Positions 12,591-22,081 of a stretch of 24,187 nt of DNA are shown one piece after another. The DNA comes from a virus, in the IMG/VR virus record IMGVR_UViG_3300025647_000269, positions 1 through 24,187 of that record, one strand, 5' to 3'. The translations under genes and the position numbers were made by a program. The stretch's first letter is position 1. Every line of letters starts with the position of its first letter. Under the pieces are notes generated by a model that saw only the letters and a list, made by a program, of their open reading frames with translations, was not told the DNA's origin and did not search any database.

Positions 12591-13880
12591 ATGGCTAATA
12601 ATAAAAATTATACATTCGGCGGTGATTTTAAATCACATAGAGTACTAATAGAAGGTTCTGATTTATCTACGATAGTATCTGAAATAGAAATATATCAAGA
12701 TATTACTACGCCATTTTGGACTGCTTCAGTTTCATTTTTTGATACACAAAATAGATTAATGCAGGATGCTATAATTCAGGGTAGTAAGGTTACTATTCAA
12801 ATAGAAGATTCTACAAATAAACAAACATTCAAATTTATGGTCTATGAAATTTCAGATAGAGAAATGATAGGACAGCAAAAATATGTTTATAGAATTAAAT
12901 GTATAGATGAAGCATTTTTTAAAGACCAAAAGCAGAGAATTAATAAACATTATGATGATAAAAAAGCATCAGATATATTTAAGGAAGTTATTAATAAAAT
13001 AGGTGGTTCTGGTAAAGTTGATGAAACAAAAGATAAATTTTCTATTATAGTTCCAAATTTATCACCGATGGCGACAGCCGAATGGTTAGCTACATGGGCT
13101 ACTAAAAAGGTACAGGAATTTACAGGACTAACCGATGACTATGGACTAGAATATACGCGTGAAGGTGCTAACGCCGAACAAGCCGATTATATTGTTTTTC
13201 AGCAAGATCATGGTAAGTGGAGTTTTCGACCATTGGAGAAAATGTTCATAGATAAAAGTGGTAAACTACCTAATTTAGTTCAAAGACCCGCAAACCTTAA
13301 GGAAGATGAAGCAGGAGAAAAAGAACCGGAAGATTTTAAATATTCTATGCAGGGTTATAGATTTATTAGTCACTTCAATGCTATTACTAATTCTATTAGT
13401 GGTGGTTTTGGTTCAACTGCTATTGTACATGATATTAAGAATAAAAATGCAAAACTTCATACATATACATATTCACAAGATAATAAAAAAGATTATAGTA
13501 AAAAACCATTTACTAATATTGATGGTATGTCAAAAACAAATATCGTTTATCAACCATATTTGGATTATTCAATCGAATCTGGTAAGGATACCATATCAAC
13601 AAAGTATTATAAGTGGAGAGGTTCTAGAAGATCAAATTTATTAAAATTAGATACTAATAGATTAATTGTATCTATTGCAGGTCGTATAGATATATATGAT
13701 CAATTAGGTAAAATGGTAACTGTAGATTTACCAAAGAATAATGATGAAGATGATGGTAAATATTATGATACACATTATAAATTTGCTTGGGTTATTTTGG
13801 CTATGAGACATGTTTGGACACAAAAATCTTTTATGACATATATTGAACTTGGTAAGAAACGATTGGATAAATCAATATGA
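12591..13880 (+). CDS. 27: gp27-like baseplate hub protein
   Basis: The 429-residue protein (T4 gp27, 391) is located directly before the gp5 spike, as hub proteins are. Its N-terminal HRVLIEGSDLSTIVSEIEIY and TASVSFFDTQNRLM resemble the first hub domain of gp27/gpD-type proteins. The part FSIIVPNLSPMATAEWLATW, then WSFRPLEKM, is the type of second domain, and the last third forms a closing beta domain (GRIDIYDQLGKMVTV, YIELGKKRLDKSI). Three copies would form the ring that holds the gp5 trimer. Similarity to T4 is weak, so the name rests on fold-like patterns and synteny. Its stop overlaps the gp5 start as ATGA. Confidence 0.8.
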   Translation: MANNKNYTFGGDFKSHRVLIEGSDLSTIVSEIEIYQDITTPFWTASVSFFDTQNRLMQDAIIQGSKVTIQIEDSTNKQTFKFMVYEISDREMIGQQKYVYRIKCIDEAFFKDQKQRINKHYDDKKASDIFKEVINKIGGSGKVDETKDKFSIIVPNLSPMATAEWLATWATKKVQEFTGLTDDYGLEYTREGANAEQADYIVFQQDHGKWSFRPLEKMFIDKSGKLPNLVQRPANLKEDEAGEKEPEDFKYSMQGYRFISHFNAITNSISGGFGSTAIVHDIKNKNAKLHTYTYSQDNKKDYSKKPFTNIDGMSKTNIVYQPYLDYSIESGKDTISTKYYKWRGSRRSNLLKLDTNRLIVSIAGRIDIYDQLGKMVTVDLPKNNDEDDGKYYDTHYKFAWVILAMRHVWTQKSFMTYIELGKKRLDKSI

Positions 13881-15175
13881 TAGATAATCAAATAGAGAAT
13901 GGTGGATTTTCATTCGGTAATTTTAATTGGTGGTTTGGTGTAGTTGAAAAACGAGATGATCCTGAAAAATTAGGTAGACTTCGCGTAAGAATTCTAGGAT
14001 ATAATTCACCTGATACATCCGATATAAAATCTGAAAAGCTAATATGGGCTTATCCAATTCAACCAATTATATCATCTGCTATGAACGGAATTGGTTTATC
14101 GCCAACGGGTATTGTAGAAGGTACTTGGGTATTTGGATTTTATCGTGATGGCCATTTCGCGCAAGACCCAGTTATACTTGGAACAGCAGGTGGTATTCCT
14201 TCCGATAAGAAACAATTTAAGGGTGGTGATGGATTTATTGATCCTCTGGGTACTTATCCTAGAGATGACTTCATTGGTGAATCTGATACAAATAGATTGG
14301 CTAGAAATGATCCACCAGACGATTCTGGTGATAAGCCACAAACTATATTAGAAAAACAGAAAAGCGGTGAATCTCAAAAAGTACCTATTGCATTAGAGGG
14401 TTTGTCAAAGCAAGTCGCTCAAGCTAAACAACATAAGCAGGATGTTGAAGAAAAGAAAAATTGGACTGAGAAAGTCACTACATACAATGCACTCTATCCA
14501 TTCAATCATGTTAAAGAAACCGAATCTGGTCATATTGAAGAATGGGATGATACTAGGGATGCTGAACGATTTAAACGTTGGCATCGGTGTGGTACCTTTA
14601 TTGAAGAACATAATGATGGAGATGTTGTACGTAGAGTTAAAAGAAATAATTATGAATTGATTATGGGTGAGAATTTTGTTCAGGTTATTGGCGACTGTTC
14701 AATTACTATTGGTGCTGGTGATGATTTTGGTACTATAGAATCTGATGAAATGGATTGGACAAAAGAAGATTCTAATCCAAATATTGAACGCGGTGAAGAA
14801 CCACATCTAAAAGATGTTCCTGAAATGTGGGATGAAGAATTGGATGATGACGCATATGTTGATCCGGACTTAGATGTTAAGAAATATAAAAAAGCATGGA
14901 AAAATGAGAGAAATATTGGTAAATCATCTTTGAATCTATTGGTTAAGGGGGATGTAAACCTTGAAGTTGAAGGTGATAGATATGAGAAGGTTCATGGTAA
15001 AATGGAATTATATGTTGAGAAAGATTTGCATATAAAGAGTGGTGGAACTATTTACGCCGATGGTGGACCCGATATACATCTGAATAAACCCGGACCCACT
15101 CTTGATGTTGAATCTATTGCTTCTCCTGATTGGAGTTCAAATAAAAAAGGTAGAATAGATCCAGATGAGCAATGA
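13877..15175 (+). CDS. 5: gp5-like central spike protein without lysozyme domain
   Basis: The 432-residue protein begins with the gp5 OB domain (about residues 12-110): NWWFGVVEKRDDPEKLGRLR, GTWVFGFYRDGHFAQDPVIL, GTAGGIP. A polar linker follows (about 110-205). Then comes the VgrG/gp5-type spike entry, ETESGHIEEWDDTRDAERFK, with HRCGTFIEEHNDGD and VQVIGDCSITIG. Last is a repeating beta-helix (LNLLVKGDVNLEVEGD, LYVEKDLHIKSGGTIYADGG). The T4 protein (575 residues) has a lysozyme domain between OB and helix; here that part is only a linker with no catalytic Glu-Asp-Thr pattern, as in several marine T4-like phages. Cell-wall digestion must come from another protein. It overlaps the next gene by 11 bases. 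Confidence 0.88.
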   Translation: MIDNQIENGGFSFGNFNWWFGVVEKRDDPEKLGRLRVRILGYNSPDTSDIKSEKLIWAYPIQPIISSAMNGIGLSPTGIVEGTWVFGFYRDGHFAQDPVILGTAGGIPSDKKQFKGGDGFIDPLGTYPRDDFIGESDTNRLARNDPPDDSGDKPQTILEKQKSGESQKVPIALEGLSKQVAQAKQHKQDVEEKKNWTEKVTTYNALYPFNHVKETESGHIEEWDDTRDAERFKRWHRCGTFIEEHNDGDVVRRVKRNNYELIMGENFVQVIGDCSITIGAGDDFGTIESDEMDWTKEDSNPNIERGEEPHLKDVPEMWDEELDDDAYVDPDLDVKKYKKAWKNERNIGKSSLNLLVKGDVNLEVEGDRYEKVHGKMELYVEKDLHIKSGGTIYADGGPDIHLNKPGPTLDVESIASPDWSSNKKGRIDPDEQ

Positions 15176-18100
15176 ATTAGTTCTACGAAATCAAGGTGAG
15201 TGGGAATTTCCCTATTATGATCCAAGCTATCAAAAAACCGATAGAATTATCGAAATGGCGATTAACTCAAAATATATCGCCTACTCCTTTAGTGGTTATA
15301 GAGAAGATTTACTTGATTATTATGAATACATAGAAATACGTGATTTGGAAACTAATGATCTAGTTACCACATTATATACAACTCTTATGTATGATGAAAC
15401 ATTTGGTGGCGCTATGGCCATGAATGAAAATTATCTTGCTGTAGGTACAGGGGGCATATTTGCTGATTATGGATATCCCAATACTAGCAGAATTGAAGTC
15501 TTTAATTTAAATACGTTTGAATTTGAATATGAAATTACTGAACCAACATTACAGCAAGTAGAAAATCATTTATCAAGCTATACTAGTAATACATTAAATG
15601 TTTATGATGGCTATATTGGATCGTTTAATTCAACCAATGGCATGAAACTACAACTAACAAATGATGATAATTTAATATCGCTTACTGATATTAGTGTTTC
15701 TTGCATTATTGATGCACCCGTACAAATTTATACATTTAATGAGTATGGTCCACAAAATGGTTATGCAAATGTGGGTGTTACTCAGAAAAATACAGTAACA
15801 ATAGATGGTCGGGATCCAGATAATTATGATAATATTTTAGAAAATTATGCTGAATATACACCATTCATAGAAACAGATTATCAATTAGTTTTTGATGGAT
15901 ACTATGATGATAGAGCATTTAATTTAAATTGTCCTTTTCCAGTTGTATATTTAAATGTAGAATATGCCGCAAATGAAACATGGTTAAATGCTAACTCAAT
16001 AATAACATTTGGTGATTCGACTTTTGAATATAATTTTGATTATTCTTATCCTGAACTTCCAAAAATATTTATAGATTATAGTGATGGATCCATACATAAA
16101 ATATATGAAAAAACTATCGGTGATATTGGAAATAGAACACATCATGTCGTACCACATTTTTCGTTTGAACGTGATGAATATGGTAATATTGATTTAATAT
16201 ATGAAATTATTTTTCATGAAGCAGAACCTTGGCGTATTGATATTTTAATTCATCATAGAGAACCGAATCCACAGTTTTATAATAACATGAACGGTTATGA
16301 TTTGAATGTGGGTGATGAACTGATTTCACTTAATTTATTATATAGTTATGACTTAAAGAATAATAATTTTATAGATTTCTATAGAATATTTGATGCAAAT
16401 ATAAATTATTTAAACGAGATGGTTAGAATCTCCGGAGAAAGCTTCGCGCAGGCTTTTGGTTCCGAATTTGCTATTGAAAATGATGGTACTGTTGCTTTAT
16501 CATATTTTAGATCCTATGATACAATACCACCTACTTGGGTGGATGAATCAAATGTGGGTGCTTTAATATTTGACACATATAGTCATGAATTGATTAGCGA
16601 TAATATTATGATTGGTGAAAACTCAATTGAAGTTGATAGTAATTACGTTTATACCGTTGGCACAAACATTGTTAATGCTAATGATTCCACTCCATTACAA
16701 CCTATAACTGGAAAATACGCATATAGGTTTGATGTTAATGCACAATTTAAAGTATATACATCATTAACTATAGATACATATAATGATAATTTTCTGAAAT
16801 ATTCCAGAATATATGTTGATAAATTTTATTCAGTTAATACACAAAATATAAATGGTTCTTATGTACAACATGGAGAAATAACACCAGTAGTTGATGAAAA
16901 TCATCCAGATTATAATGGGTTTGATGATACATTCGGACAAGATGTATTTTTATTGGATGATAAAATTTATATTACATCATCAAAATATCAATCAATATAT
17001 GTTTTTAATGCGGAAACTTTACAATTAATAACCGAATTTAAAAATCCAATAAGCACCAATTTATATTTCGGTGAATATGTTTCTTTTAGTGATTCTACAA
17101 TTGCTTGTTCGGTTTTTGATTCCGTAGCAAATACTAATTCTGTATTGATATATGACATTAATACATTTGATCTACTTCTGACAATTAACGATCCTAATAA
17201 TTATACGGGTAGTATGTTTGGTCGTTTATATGATACGTATTCAAAAACTATTGCTATGACTGATACGAGAATTATAATATCGGATCCAGCATATTTAAAT
17301 GATGTTGGAAATGGAATAGTTTATGTTTTTAATATTATCTATGGAAATCTAATACATCAAACAGAAAACATACATAGTGGCACAATTGATTTTGGTTTTG
17401 CCGTTGATTTGGATTCACAATATTATTATGTTTGCTGTCCAAATATAACTTCAATATTTTCATTAGAAACGGGCAATACCATTAATTCAATATCTAATTC
17501 TGGGTATTCAATAGACGTTAGCGATAGTTATATTTATTTAATAGACAGTCCGACAGTTGATTCTATACAAACAATTACAGTTTTGGATAAAAATGATTTT
17601 TCAGTTTTTGCATTGGCACCAACAACAATTAGAGTAAATGCATCTGAAGGTTTTAAAAGAATAAAAGAATTTTCCGATAAAATTTATTTAAGTATTCCGG
17701 AGAGAAATCTATTAGATGAAAAAATATTCGATGAGCAACATGACTATAGTAAAATACTTTCATTTCCAACAAATCATTTAATTCAAGAATTTGGTTCTAT
17801 TGTTGATTTTGAATTATTATCCGGAAGATCGTCGATTATTTCAAATTATATAACATATAGTTCCGATTCTAGACTTAATGATAATTTTGGACATGATATT
17901 GCATTATCTCCAGATGGTAAAACACTCTACGCATACGGTAGAACAAATGATACTTTTAATGAAGATAAAGTTTATGTAATTGATACCGAAACAAAATTAG
18001 TTAAGCATATTATAGAGAATCCAAATTTGGGTACAGCCTATGGTGATTTAGCTGATCTTTTTGGAAGAAGAAGTTTTAGTCAGGATCCCGGTACTACTAT

Positions 18101-21100
18101 CGCGGCTGTTGATAATTATATTATCATTGGCGCAATGTCCGAAGATTCAAATATTAATGGCGTTGATGTTTCTAATACAGGTATAGTATATGTTTTTGAT
18201 GCTACAACATATGAATTGTTATATACGTGGGAAACAGATGATTACTATTGGAGTAATTTTTTTGGTAGTAAAATAAGGGCATATGGTGACCATGTATTAT
18301 GTTCTGGTATAGTATCCGCTAAATTATATAGTTTATCTACTGGTTTAGAATTGTGGGATGGCTATTCTACTTATCAAAATTCATATCTGGGTTATGATAT
18401 TGCTATCTCCGATAAGTACTTTGCTATTGGTGGTGCAGAAGGCGCTACTAAATTTGTAGATGTTTATGATATTTTAACGAAAACGTTGTTAACTAGATAT
18501 ACGCTTCAGATTGATCGTGGTGCAGTAGATATAATTGGTGATACATTACTTGTAGATAAAGAAAACTCAACAAATATCTATACTATTGATATTTTAACGG
18601 AAGTAATATCTGAAGTTACAATTGATCCGGCAAAAAACACAAGCAGGATTAGAATAGAGCATAATGATTCTTATATTTTTGTAGTTGATTATGATCATAA
18701 TGAACATTATGCTGTCAGCGTATTGACTCATAATTTTGCAATTGTCAACCAGTATATTGACACATCATTAGCACGTCCGGATTTTATTCAAGATAATTTT
18801 CAAGTAGGATCTTTTGCCGGATCATTAGCATTTGCAAATGATAATAAAATATATTTCGGTTGGCCAAATTATTGGAGTATTTATGGTGAAGAATCTGGTA
18901 GAATTGAAATATTTTCTTTTGATAATGATTTACTTGAATTTACATGGAATGATTGGATTGAAGCAATTGAGGATTCTAATGGAACAATACCGGCTGTTGA
19001 TACGAATGTAAATTATTCAATAAGTGGTTTAAAGTCAAATGATAGATGGGAAATTATTGGACATGTTAGTGGTCCTCATGTACCTGAACCTACTGTAAAT
19101 AATGCTGATTGGACTGTTGAGGTTATCGACAAGTATTATGAAACAACTTTTCCTAATATAAGATTGAGGAGATATACATCACCATCATTATACTATCGTG
19201 ATGATGGTTTTGGTAAAGTTGTTGAGATTTCAGATAATGGTATAATGGCTATTTCGGCTCCAGATCACTGGGATGGTTCATTAATACCTTATGCCGGTAT
19301 TGTTTATTTATTTGATTTAACATCAAATCAGATGACCTATACTAATTGGATTGAAGAACCAACTACCGCATCAAATCATTATTTTGGTTCAATTTCATCA
19401 ATATCACCAAATGGCAGATATTTATCTATTGGAAATACAGTTGGTAATGTTTACGTTTATGATTTAATTTCGACTCCAACATTAGTAGCCACTTTAGATA
19501 GTACAACAGGAAATTTACAGTTTGGTCGAGGTATAGCATCATCAAACGATTATGTTGCTATTGTGGATAATAAATTTGTTGAAATATTTTCATTAGTTGA
19601 TTTTAGTCTATTAGCAACGATTGATCCATCAATCGATGCTCCTTTAGGTGTAAACTTTAACAGAATATTTGAAAAATATATTAAAATTCAAGGTAATAAA
19701 TTATTTATTCCAATTGATCAAAATTCAAAATATATTTTAATATATGATTTAACAGATATAAACTCGGTATCTTTTATTAAATATATTGATGTTCAAACTA
19801 CTAGTTATTTTTCTTATGATGTTTGTGGTGCTTATTTGGCTGTAGGTACTAATAAAGTATTGGTGTATGATAATCAAGATAATGCATATCCTCTAATTAA
19901 AGAATATTCAAGTTATGCATATGCTAATCTAATGGTTTATGATACATTCGCTATTTCCAATGATGGTAGAATATTGCACCAATATAATGACTCAACAATT
20001 ATTAGTTTAGATGATATAATATTTGACATGTTTGATTATTATGAAAGAATAGGTAAGAATATACGTGATCTGAAATCAGAAAATGAAATGTTGGAAATTA
20101 AAGTATATGATAAAAATAATGGAGATTTTTTAGATTCAAATACAATAGGTGGTTCTCAAGTTTATCAAAATAATTTTAATAGTTCCGCTGGTGGTTTTTA
20201 CACTACAAGGCTGGATGTTGAAGATTATGATATTAGAAACACATATTCAGTTGAAATGAAAGGAGCATGTTTGGTTATTTCTAATCCATATGAAGTTTAT
20301 TATGATAACAATGGAAATTTAGTTGAAGGTGCAATTCGCGTTGTCAAAAAGAGTACATTAAATGAAATATTCTATTATAGAGAAAAAAATCTTTTTGAAT
20401 CTGGATATACGAATAATATAGATCAATCAATAACTAAAAATAGATTTGTTAGTTGGACTGGAGATGAGGTTTTTAATCTTTATGATAGAGTTATAATCAA
20501 CAGTAATAAAATTGTATCTTTAACAGATACATCATATGACGATATTGATACTCAAGGACCAAATTTTTTCTGGGGTGTTTGGGATTATTCATGTGGATGT
20601 AAAATAACTTATATAACTTCATCCACACTATACAATGATTATCTACCATTAACTGAAACCGAACATAATGATGATTATCCTGAAGTAGCCATGGAAAATT
20701 ATGAATTCTATAAAAAGATAGAATATACTGCTGATTCAGAACCAGAAATATTTGAAATTGTTTCGGGTGAACTACCGAATGGATTGGATATTGATTTACA
20801 TACACTTGAAATTACTGGTATACCAACACTTGGCTGTAATATAGAGAATGGAAATATTCCGTTTAATCAATGGCATATTAATGAGGATTCATATAGACAG
20901 GCGACACCATCTTTTGAATATACAATTATTATTAAAGCAGATTGTGATGAAGATTCTTTTCCATATACGATACCTGTTTATCCAAACTGGACTCCGTATA
21001 AAGATGCACTTAATAATTCTGAGCAATATTTTGAAAGACCAATTAAAAATAAAATAATTACTGAATATGAATATACATATGAAAAAACAATCGGTTCGGA

Positions 21101-21338
21101 ATTATGCCCATGCGGTACTGAATTAACAACCGAAATAAAAACTTCTACTATTATTGAAAATAAGTATAAATACCAACATAACGATTTAATTGAACATTTC
21201 GAAACAGAATCTACATGTACGCCATTTAGGTTAACTGAAAATAACGAACAATTAATTATAACAGAAGAAAAAATAAAACCCAAAGTAACATCAAAATTAA
21301 AACCTATAGATAAAACGGGTTTATGTTGTGAGGAATAA
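15165..21338 (+). CDS. giant beta-propeller-like virion protein (2057 residues)
   Basis: This is one uninterrupted frame covering a quarter of the window, inserted between the gp5 spike and the PAAR tip. Most of it is built of irregular beta repeats of the form DNYIIIGAMSED, GIVYVFDATTYELL and SPDGKTLYAYG. These resemble FG-GAP, YVTN or WD-type propeller blades (clear around residues 590-760, 900-1050, 1060-1130 and 1340-1520). Residues about 1866-1889 (SGELPNGLDIDLHTLEITGI) look like an Ig-like He_PIG domain. The C-terminus is Cys-rich (CPCGTE near 1981, final LCCEE). There is no signal peptide or membrane segment. The composition is rich in Asn, Asp, Tyr and Ile. By inference it is a large baseplate-attached fibre or receptor-binding protein. 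The start ATG overlaps the gp5 end and lacks a clear ribosome-binding site, so coupling is likely. A TATAAATA occurs at 21165-21172 near the 3' end. The specific function is unknown. Confidence 0.75.
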   Translation: MSNELVLRNQGEWEFPYYDPSYQKTDRIIEMAINSKYIAYSFSGYREDLLDYYEYIEIRDLETNDLVTTLYTTLMYDETFGGAMAMNENYLAVGTGGIFADYGYPNTSRIEVFNLNTFEFEYEITEPTLQQVENHLSSYTSNTLNVYDGYIGSFNSTNGMKLQLTNDDNLISLTDISVSCIIDAPVQIYTFNEYGPQNGYANVGVTQKNTVTIDGRDPDNYDNILENYAEYTPFIETDYQLVFDGYYDDRAFNLNCPFPVVYLNVEYAANETWLNANSIITFGDSTFEYNFDYSYPELPKIFIDYSDGSIHKIYEKTIGDIGNRTHHVVPHFSFERDEYGNIDLIYEIIFHEAEPWRIDILIHHREPNPQFYNNMNGYDLNVGDELISLNLLYSYDLKNNNFIDFYRIFDANINYLNEMVRISGESFAQAFGSEFAIENDGTVALSYFRSYDTIPPTWVDESNVGALIFDTYSHELISDNIMIGENSIEVDSNYVYTVGTNIVNANDSTPLQPITGKYAYRFDVNAQFKVYTSLTIDTYNDNFLKYSRIYVDKFYSVNTQNINGSYVQHGEITPVVDENHPDYNGFDDTFGQDVFLLDDKIYITSSKYQSIYVFNAETLQLITEFKNPISTNLYFGEYVSFSDSTIACSVFDSVANTNSVLIYDINTFDLLLTINDPNNYTGSMFGRLYDTYSKTIAMTDTRIIISDPAYLNDVGNGIVYVFNIIYGNLIHQTENIHSGTIDFGFAVDLDSQYYYVCCPNITSIFSLETGNTINSISNSGYSIDVSDSYIYLIDSPTVDSIQTITVLDKNDFSVFALAPTTIRVNASEGFKRIKEFSDKIYLSIPERNLLDEKIFDEQHDYSKILSFPTNHLIQEFGSIVDFELLSGRSSIISNYITYSSDSRLNDNFGHDIALSPDGKTLYAYGRTNDTFNEDKVYVIDTETKLVKHIIENPNLGTAYGDLADLFGRRSFSQDPGTTIAAVDNYIIIGAMSEDSNINGVDVSNTGIVYVFDATTYELLYTWETDDYYWSNFFGSKIRAYGDHVLCSGIVSAKLYSLSTGLELWDGYSTYQNSYLGYDIAISDKYFAIGGAEGATKFVDVYDILTKTLLTRYTLQIDRGAVDIIGDTLLVDKENSTNIYTIDILTEVISEVTIDPAKNTSRIRIEHNDSYIFVVDYDHNEHYAVSVLTHNFAIVNQYIDTSLARPDFIQDNFQVGSFAGSLAFANDNKIYFGWPNYWSIYGEESGRIEIFSFDNDLLEFTWNDWIEAIEDSNGTIPAVDTNVNYSISGLKSNDRWEIIGHVSGPHVPEPTVNNADWTVEVIDKYYETTFPNIRLRRYTSPSLYYRDDGFGKVVEISDNGIMAISAPDHWDGSLIPYAGIVYLFDLTSNQMTYTNWIEEPTTASNHYFGSISSISPNGRYLSIGNTVGNVYVYDLISTPTLVATLDSTTGNLQFGRGIASSNDYVAIVDNKFVEIFSLVDFSLLATIDPSIDAPLGVNFNRIFEKYIKIQGNKLFIPIDQNSKYILIYDLTDINSVSFIKYIDVQTTSYFSYDVCGAYLAVGTNKVLVYDNQDNAYPLIKEYSSYAYANLMVYDTFAISNDGRILHQYNDSTIISLDDIIFDMFDYYERIGKNIRDLKSENEMLEIKVYDKNNGDFLDSNTIGGSQVYQNNFNSSAGGFYTTRLDVEDYDIRNTYSVEMKGACLVISNPYEVYYDNNGNLVEGAIRVVKKSTLNEIFYYREKNLFESGYTNNIDQSITKNRFVSWTGDEVFNLYDRVIINSNKIVSLTDTSYDDIDTQGPNFFWGVWDYSCGCKITYITSSTLYNDYLPLTETEHNDDYPEVAMENYEFYKKIEYTADSEPEIFEIVSGELPNGLDIDLHTLEITGIPTLGCNIENGNIPFNQWHINEDSYRQATPSFEYTIIIKADCDEDSFPYTIPVYPNWTPYKDALNNSEQYFERPIKNKIITEYEYTYEKTIGSELCPCGTELTTEIKTSTIIENKYKYQHNDLIEHFETESTCTPFRLTENNEQLIITEEKIKPKVTSKLKPIDKTGLCCEE

Positions 21339-21360
21339 TAAATTTAACAGAGCATATCAT

Positions 21361-21420
21361 ATGAATAATTTAGAAAAATTAATAGGAGAATATCATGCCC
21401 AGTGTACACCGATTAGGTGA
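21361..21420 (+). CDS. possible 19-codon leader ORF overlapping the PAAR start
   Basis: MNNLEKLIGEYHAQCTPIR is encoded between the giant gene and PAAR, in a frame different from PAAR, and ends inside it. Its ribosome-binding site is weak (ACAGAG). Its translation would open the hairpin that hides the PAAR start codon, so it might act as a coupling leader. It may equally be chance. Confidence 0.2.
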   Translation: MNNLEKLIGEYHAQCTPIR

Positions 21421-21436
21421 TTTTTGCACTGGGCAT
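21395..21436 (+). promoter_or_regulatory. hairpin enclosing the PAAR start codon
   Basis: ATGCCCAGTG (21395-21404) and CACTGGGCAT (21427-21436) are perfect inverted repeats, extended in RNA by a U-G and an A-U pair. The stem contains the start codon and ends one base before the GGT that precedes the TAA. Confidence 0.8.
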
Positions 21437-21691
21437 GGTTAACTAGGTTGTTTCCCAACTAGAATGAATGATGAAGCAAGTGATGATGTTTTTGTCAATG
21501 ACATAGGTTGGCATCGTGAAGATGATCATTGGGTTAACCATTGCTGTGCTATATCTTGTCATGATTCATATTTGCTAGCCGGTTCTTCTACTGTTTTTGT
21601 CAATGACAAACAGGCGGCTAGAGTTAATGATCCAGTTGCTTGTGGTAGTTTCTGCTTAGATGGATCGGAAAATGTATTCGCCGGAGGATAA
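21395..21691 (+). CDS. PAAR-repeat spike tip protein, interrupted in frame by TAA
   Basis: PAAR proteins form the sharp zinc-bound tip on gp5/VgrG spikes (T4 gp5.4). The first 15 codons read MPSVHRLGDFCTGHG, the standard N-terminus of this family. The frame then has TAA-CTA-GGT (21440-21448) and goes on, still in frame, with CFPTRMNDEASDDVFVNDIG. It continues to STVFVNDKQAARVNDPVACG and ends ENVFAGG. Without the nine bases the product would be the usual CTGHGCxPxR form of about 95 residues. AGGAG stands seven bases before ATG 21395, while ATG 21464, the only later start, has no ribosome-binding site and would lose the first strand and metal-site Cys/His. I therefore annotate one gene that needs recoding (bypass or readthrough) or carries a recent insertion. 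gp25 follows after three bases. Confidence 0.8.
21437..21463 (+). other. GGT-TAA-CTA-GGT recoding candidate with downstream hairpin
   Basis: Codons GGT (21437-21439), TAA, CTA and GGT (21446-21448) are followed by TGT. Take-off and landing codons are identical, as in the bypass of T4 gene 60 (GGA to GGA across a stop). CTA (21443-21445) and GTTG (21447-21450) can pair with CAACTAG (21456-21462) with one bulged G, forming a hairpin just after the stop. Confidence 0.5.
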
Positions 21692-21694
21692 TAA

Positions 21695-22075
21695 ATGTCA
21701 TTTTACGCTGACTTAGATTTGGATTTTTTAATGCATCCAATGAATTCAGATATTTCTAGGAAATATGATGAACAAGCAATTGCTAGATCGATAAAAAATC
21801 TAATATTAACCAATAAATATGAAAGATTATTTAATGTGGATGTTTATGGTGGAATTTCTGCTTTACTATTTGAGCCGGCTGATATTGTTACATTACATAC
21901 ACTTGAAGGTAAAATTAAAAGCGTAATAAACAGATATGAACCTAGGGTTAAAGATGTTTCCGTTGAATGTTATATAAATTCAAGTGGTGATGGTGTTGAT
22001 ACTACTATATTTTTTACACCCATAAATAATAGAATACCCACACAAATAACACTTTATCTAAAACGAGTAAGGTAA
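21695..22075 (+). CDS. 25: gp25-like baseplate wedge protein
   Basis: The 126-residue protein (T4 gp25, 132) shows the gp25 pattern. DISRKYDEQAIARSIKNLIL lies near the start, LFEPADIVT in the middle, and INRYEPRVKDVSV contains the EPR motif conserved in gp25 and its T6SS counterpart TssE. The IFFTPINNRIPTQITLYLKR end is also typical. gp25 is the first layer of the wedge and starts sheath assembly. The ribosome-binding site GGAGG lies seven bases before ATG. It is joined to PAAR by three bases and to gp6 by six. Confidence 0.93.
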   Translation: MSFYADLDLDFLMHPMNSDISRKYDEQAIARSIKNLILTNKYERLFNVDVYGGISALLFEPADIVTLHTLEGKIKSVINRYEPRVKDVSVECYINSSGDGVDTTIFFTPINNRIPTQITLYLKRVR

Positions 22076-22081
22076 AAACAA

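Noticed and set aside
13306-13644. A 112-codon plus-strand frame inside the hub gene
   Set aside because: It is a shadow frame of the gp27-like gene, with low-complexity Leu/Ile composition and no ribosome-binding site.
16066-16073. TATAAATA on the minus strand inside the giant gene
   Set aside because: No minus-strand gene lies downstream, and such 8-mers are expected by chance in DNA this AT-rich.
21464-21466. ATG 21464 as start of an independent PAAR gene
   Set aside because: There is no ribosome-binding site before it, and the family N-terminus with its Cys and His lies upstream behind a strong ribosome-binding site.
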